Assembly (NCBI GenBank): GCA_024803745.1
Contig: JANJXV010000024.1
Coordinates: 15,261,927-15,325,926 of the forward strand
Length of the DNA stretch: 64,000 bases
Source: Megascapheus bottae
Lineage: Eukaryota; Chordata; Mammalia; Rodentia; Geomyidae
Reading direction: 5' to 3'
Within the stretch, counting starts at the first letter, position 1. Each line of letters opens with the position of its first letter. The notes under the pieces were generated by a model. The model saw nothing but the letters and a program-made list of their open reading frames with translations. It made no database searches and was not told the DNA's origin. Shown here piece after piece: positions 59,133-64,000 of this stretch. The position numbers were made by a program, and so were the translations under genes.

Positions 59133-60146
59133 CATCCCATTAAAAGATGAGCCAACGACTTAAAGAGACACTTCTCTAAAGAGGAAATAACAATAGCCGA
59201 AAGACACATGAAGAAATGCTCAACATCTCTGGTCATAAAAGAAATGCAAATCAAAACAACTCTAAGATTCCACCTCACTCCAGTTAGAATGGCCAGGATC
59301 AAGAAATCTAATAACAATAGATGCTGAAGGGGATGTGGCCAGGAGGGATCACTACTACACTGTTGGTGGGAGTGCAAACTCGTTCAACCACTATGGAAAG
59401 CAGTATGGAAGTTCCTCAAAAGACTAAACATAGAGCTCCCCTTTCATCCAGCAATTTCACTCCTTGGCATTTACCAAAACGTCCAAAAACAAAAACATAC
59501 TAAATCCACTAGCACAACGATGTTCACTGCAGCACTATTTACCATAGCAAAGATATGGAACCAGTCCAGATGTCCCTCAGTTGATGAGTGGATCAACAAG
59601 ATGGAATTCTATGCTGCTGTCAGAAAGAATGGCATTGCCCCATTTGTAAGGAAATGGAAAGACGTGGAAAAAATAATATTAAGTGAAGTAAGCCAGACTA
59701 TAGGCTCAATGGTTTCCCTCATTTGTAAAAATTAGTATACATCTAGGACTCTCCTAGCAAAGGATTACAATAGCTCAAAACCTAGATACATTAGGTCATA
59801 CAGGATGGGGCTAAATGAAAGGACCTCCAGGATATGGAAACAGAGCTTTATCTTGTGTGATTGTTGTTCTTAATATACTATGTTATTTCTCTTCTCTTTT
59901 GTTGCCCTTTGGTTAATCTCATACTGTTACTGTAACTTACCTTGTTATCTGATATACTGTATATACTTTTATTTGATTATTTGAAGTAGAATATGAAAGG
60001 GGGAAAAACAAGATGTTTGGGAAGGGGTGGGGAGGGAAATGGGGACAAAAACATGAGACGGGGTATCAATGTGTGAGAAGTAATCACCTACTATCTGGCA
60101 AATGTAACTGTTACCCCTCTATATATTACAATAAAAAATAATTTAA
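59133..60146 (+). mobile_element. 5'-truncated L1 copy 3, 1.0 kb
   Basis: ORF2 C-terminal frame from HMKKCSTS through [11 protein letters not shown] and NNNRC, then TGA, then an otherwise open frame with [16 protein letters not shown] to ALFTIAKIWNQ and a final stop near 59735. The 3' UTR has a G-rich block and ends TGTAACTGTTACCCCTCTAT plus AATAAA-type A-rich sequence. AAAATCAGTTGGA at 59120-59132 and 60147-60159 is a 13-bp duplication. Small deletions remove the WYLYT codons and part of the SQTQRN stretch. Confidence 0.95.
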
Positions 60147-60344
60147 AAAATCAGTTGGAAAGCATTAAATATCAATACCCTCAAGCAAAATTACTAACAT
60201 CACCAATATGTTCTCTGTTCATTAATCTTCAATACTCAGTTTACCTACAAGTCCCAAACACCAGACAGAAGGCCATATTCCCAGATTCCCAGATTCTGCT
60301 TCACTACAAGTCTGTTCCTAGTTTTCTACTCTCAGATATTTTTG

Positions 60345-60895
60345 TAAATTGAAAAACAAAAAGCAAACGCAACAAATCAAAGACAGTCTGGATAAGTGGG
60401 ACTGCATTAACGTGCAGAGCTTCTGTATGGCAAAAGACATAGCTAGCAAGCTAAATAGAAAGCCCACTAAGTGAGAGAAGATCTTCCCTAACCATATAAC
60501 AGACAAAGGCCTCATATCTAAAATATATCAACAGCTCAAAAAATTGAATCACTCCAAAACTAATCTCCAAAGAAATAATCTTCCCATTAAAAGATGGGCC
60601 AAAGACTTAAAATCTTCTCTGAAGAAGAAATAAGAATGGTCTATAGACACATGAAGAAATGCTCGACATCTCTGGCCATAAGAGAAATGCAAAGCAAAAC
60701 AACTCTAAGATTCCACCTCATTCCAGTTAGAATGGCCAGGATCAAGAAATCTAATAACAGATGCTGGTGGGGATGTGGCCAGGAGGATCACTACTATAGT
60801 ATGGCAGTTCCTCAAAAGACTAAACATAGGGTAATGCACCTTCTATCTAATGAATGTAATATAACCCTTGTATTAATTATAATAAAATATATGTT
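60345..60895 (+). mobile_element. L1 copy 4, ORF2 fragment with internal deletion
   Basis: ORF2 words (KLNRKPTK-type region, then a frame from 60594 with [19 protein letters not shown] and NNRCWWGCG) run to about 60829. The sequence then jumps to the extreme 3' end (TAATGCACCTTCTATCTAAT, AATTATAATAAAAT). The end of ORF2 and most of the 3' UTR are missing. Confidence 0.85.
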
Positions 60896-61113
60896 AAAAA
60901 AAGAAAACTTACTAGGAGGTACTATTTATATAGTAACACTAATCAAATGCAAATTTGTTTTTTTTTTAGATGAGTAAATCATGTTTGCCATATGAGCTAC
61001 TCTTATTCTCAACTTCAGCAAGAAAGCTATCTTTGAGTTCATGATTCCATTGGGTTGATCGTTTTGGGGCATTTTATTCACTCTCATTCTTCAGTCATAA
61101 TGAAGAATCACAA

Positions 61114-61155
61114 CCTTGTTGGGCGCATGGCTCATACCTGTAATGGTATCTACTC
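61114..61155 (+). mobile_element. B1-like left-end fragment
   Basis: TTGGGCGCATGGCTCATACC then TGTAATGGTATCTACTCAAA is a B1 start of about 40 nt, cut by the following SINE. Confidence 0.6.
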
Positions 61156-61170
61156 AAAAGTTATTCTGTA

Positions 61171-61343
61171 GGCCAGAAGTTTGGCCTAGTGGTAGAGTGC
61201 TTGCCTAGCATGCATGAAGAACCCAGTTCAATTTCTTGGTACCACATACATAGAAAAGGCTGGAACTAGTGCTGTGGCTCAAGTGGTAGAGCGCTAGCCT
61301 TGCAGAAAGCCCAAGGACAGCTCTCAGGCAAAAAAATAAAAAA
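61171..61343 (+). mobile_element. ID-dimer SINE, 3'-shortened
   Basis: GGCCAGAAGTTTGGCCTAGT start, CAGTTCAATTTCTTGG B-box area, AACTAGTGCTGTGGCTCAAG second unit. It stops after GACAGCTCTCAGGC and goes straight to the A-tail. AAAAGTTATTCTGTA (61156-61170) and AAAAGTTATCCTCTA (61344-61358) form a diverged duplication. Confidence 0.9.
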
Positions 61344-61358
61344 AAAAGTTATCCTCTA

Positions 61359-62670
61359 TTTCAATTATAGTAGGTAATAATAAGGGAACTTCTTCCTCAT
61401 TTTTGAAATCATAAACTTTGGCCAATAATGAGGAACCATCCCAAAATCTGGAAGTATATCCCAAACTGAAATGCACAAACATTCATTGTTACACAACCAG
61501 AATCTAAAATGGTAAGGAATGAATGAAAACCAAAATGAAAGATCATGTAAGATAATCAGACCACTCAAAACATGCATTTTAAAGTACCTTCAGATCCTCA
61601 TTCATAAACATACAAAATCAGAACTCAGGGGAATTATCTGCTTTATTTATTTAATTGAAATGCAAAGGAACATGCTATTAGAACATAGCATGGGATAGAT
61701 TGGAGGGCGTAAGTCACTCAGCAATCACTTGGAAAATATACATTTGTCATGCAAAGGTAAAATGAAACACATACATGGAAATTCAGCTTGACTTAGAGGA
61801 GAGTGAAGAAGAAAGGACAAAAAATAATAGGTGGGTGCATATTTCCTAGTTTGTAAAAGAAATGAGCTATTCAATATTCTGAAGAATATTGCTATCACTC
61901 TGTTGACAAATGAACTATGAATTTATCAGAACCATAAGAATAACATTTGACATTAATCCTGGAGGAAAAAGTCAATACAACTAAGAGAAAAATGGAATTG
62001 TGACCATAACTAGACAAACAAGGGATGTAGGCAATAAAAAAGGAACTGGCACTTAAAGGACAGTAAGATCACTTAGAATACTGAGAGACACTGATGATAC
62101 TGGGAGAAAGAGAGGCTGCAATTAAACAAATATGGAATGTATAACATGGAAATTTTGAAGGCAGCAGATGATCAAACAGCCTTTTAAGTGGGGTGACTTT
62201 AATCTACCATTGTGTGGTTTCGTGAAAACATCACAACATAAATACATAAATCGCTAAATGAAGAACAAAGTATAAATAGCTAAACTGTTTTCAAAGTAGT
62301 AAAGTGACAATGTTCCAGTTGCTAGTCTTAAACATACATAATGATTGATCGCATCTCATCTCATTCCACCAGAGCTTCACATTGATAGTACAAACAGCCT
62401 CAAGTTGATTTTAAAAACTCTTACTAGGTCTAATTTAAGTGAAAATTTACAATACTATTTTTATAGCCTCTTTAAAAAGAATCAAGCAACTGAGTAATAT
62501 GAATTCAAAATTCTCCTGACACAAACAAATACTTTTAAATGGAGCTCTTTTAAGGACTCCCATGTTGGCATAAATGGAAATGAGGAGTATTCCAACACAA
62601 GTGCATACCTTGATAACGTGTCTTTGAAATAGGCATTACATAGTTGGCCTAATTTCACCCACACCAAATA
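61359..62670. other. Intronic sequence, no gene recognised
   Basis: Nothing identified. Confidence 0.5.
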
Positions 62671-62671
62671 T

Positions 62672-62700
62672 AAGTATACACACACACACAGACACACACA
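62672..62700 (+). repeat. Short (CA)n
   Basis: CA units with one GA interruption. Confidence 0.85.
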
Positions 62701-62773
62701 TTAGTCCGCATGCAGAAATCCTAGGCACATGACTAGAGAGAGATGTAAGGCTGCAACAAATTCAACTATATCC

Positions 62774-62982
62774 CTTTTTTTTTTCCCCTTTTGGCCAGTC
62801 CTGGGTATGAGATCAGGGCCTGAGCACTGTCCTTGGGCTTTCTCAAGGCTAGAGATCTACCACTTGAGCCTCAGCACCATCTTCAGCTTTTTTTCTATGT
62901 ATGTGGTATCAAGGAATCAAATCTGAGTCTTCATGCATGCTAGGCAAGCACTCTACCACTAGGCCAAACTCCCTGCCCTAGG
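62774..62982 (-). mobile_element. ID-dimer SINE
   Basis: Reverse complement: poly(T), GGCCAGTCCTGGGTATGAGA, GATCTACCACTTGAGCCTCA, then GAATCAAATCTGAGTCTTCA and CTACCACTAGGCCAAACTCC. Both units present. Confidence 0.92.
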
Positions 62983-63599
62983 AATCCTTCATTGAAAAGA
63001 ACTTGGAAACACTGGGGTGAACCTATACCCCTTTGATCTCCATTGGAACAAAAAAGCAAAATGGCATGCTCAAATGAAAAGTGATTTATAATGGATGAAA
63101 GATGGGTGATTCTTTCTTTGAATTATATCTGTGTGGAGAGAAAGGATGAAGTGGGGGCTGAAAGAGAAATAAATTCTCAAAACAAAACCATCCTTATGAG
63201 AGGATAATGCCAGTAAAGGACAGAAGCAGTAGGCAATGAAGGGGAAAGAGCAAGAACAGGATACAGGAGAAATTGCATCAAAAAGAGAAGATCTTATTGT
63301 TTAAAAAAATGGGAGATCATTTCCCATTTAGGCAAGACTAATTTTAAAAAAGCGGATGCAAAATTATACAGAGCCCTGCACTGCTGTGAATCTGGAATGT
63401 ATTTCAAAATGACTGAATCTCATCTCTGCTTCCACCAGCAATTTACTACTTTATAAGACATAAATATTAGACACAATAAATTTGTCTAGTTAGTGCTTCC
63501 AAATGTTAAAATGAATGACTTCAAATGCCTCATTCACAAGAAACTTTGTTCTTTACCTTCTAGATAGAGCTATGCATTGATACTCACTAGATGCTATGT
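62983..63599. other. Intronic sequence, no gene recognised
   Basis: Nothing identified. Confidence 0.5.
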
Positions 63600-63765
63600 T
63601 GGAAAAGAATTTTACAGCTTGTGGGGAAGGGGGTGGGGAAAAAAGTGGGAGAAAATGAGGGAGGGGTAACACTGTTGGAAAAGAAATGTACTCATTACCT
63701 GACTTATGTAACTGTAACCCCAGCTTACATTATCGTTACAATAAAATTTAAATTAGAAAAGAAAG
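63600..63765 (+). mobile_element. L1 3' UTR fragment
   Basis: GGGGAAGGGGGTGGGGAAAA purine block, AAAGAAATGTACTCATTACC, TGTAACTGTAACCCCAGCTT and ACAATAAAATTTAAATT end. 5'-truncated to about 165 bp. The adjacent 63-codon open frame is part of this relic. Confidence 0.7.
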
Positions 63766-64000
63766 ATTTCTTAAAAAGATAGAGCTGTGAAAGTTTTACT
63801 TAATTTGCGTTAACTGTAGAAATTGTGCCAAGTTCTGCACAAGCTACTAGAACTTAGAGCTATGATAATGTCTACATTCTTTTTTTAATAGAGGAGTATA
63901 ACTCAACCAAGACCAAACATGTAATCACCACTTTTCTCTCTTTCTCTTAAAGAACTGGTATGTTCTTTAAATTAGACTCTGGAAGAACCTTTAAAGATTT

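Overview
The window looks like mammalian, specifically rodent, nuclear DNA. It is AT-rich, has no bacterial-type gene layout, and is dense in SINEs and 5'-truncated L1 copies. The lineage-specific SINEs are (i) dimers of tRNA-Ala/ID-like units and (ii) fusions of a 7SL-derived B1-like left part with an ID-like right part. From memory of the literature this combination fits Castorimorpha/Geomyoidea (pocket mice, kangaroo rats) better than mouse, rat or squirrel. That taxonomic call is inference.

Only one protein-coding gene can be supported, on the minus strand: CHCHD3 (MIC19), a subunit of the mitochondrial MICOS complex. An 84-nt phase-0 exon at 29322-29405 encodes a coiled-coil segment (starts AKQLEEKDR, ends KEQLARLEER) with a good acceptor and an acceptable donor. 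About 1.2 kb upstream in the transcript, at 30603-30617, lies a 15-nt in-frame microexon candidate (DVEEK). It has a near-perfect donor and a UGC motif against its acceptor, the arrangement typical of SRRM4-regulated neural microexons. A zero-length-exon-like CAG|GTAAGA site lies 279 nt upstream of it. A 17-codon ATG-started open segment ending exactly at a GTACGT donor (32927-32977) could be an alternative first exon. I found no other CHCHD3 exon, so the rest is read as large introns, which fits the very long introns of this gene in human.

Layout by region. 1-29 kb: intron with scattered SINEs, MIR and L2-like relics, a hAT-type DNA transposon (27.2 kb) and an L1 tail (13.5 kb). 29.3-33 kb: the exon, the microexon and the other splice-signal candidates. 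33-44 kb: intron with an (AAAT)n, an (AGT/GGT)n, a MER20-like element and L1 tails. 44.8-47 kb: an old minus-strand L1 broken by a SINE and an LTR-like insertion. 48-49.5 kb: a GGAA/GGGA microsatellite and a SINE pair around a (TAGA)n. 53.6-60.9 kb: a cluster of four 5'-truncated L1 copies, three with clear target-site duplications, plus a nested SINE with a long (GA)n and an ERV2/IAP-like solo LTR. 61-64 kb: SINEs and a further L1 tail.

The observations most worth following are the CHCHD3 microexon with its neighbouring splice-like signals, the TGA codon shared at one conserved Trp position of ORF2 by three of the four clustered L1 copies, and a two-copy SINE of about 0.4 kb built from several 7SL-like units plus an ID-like tail.
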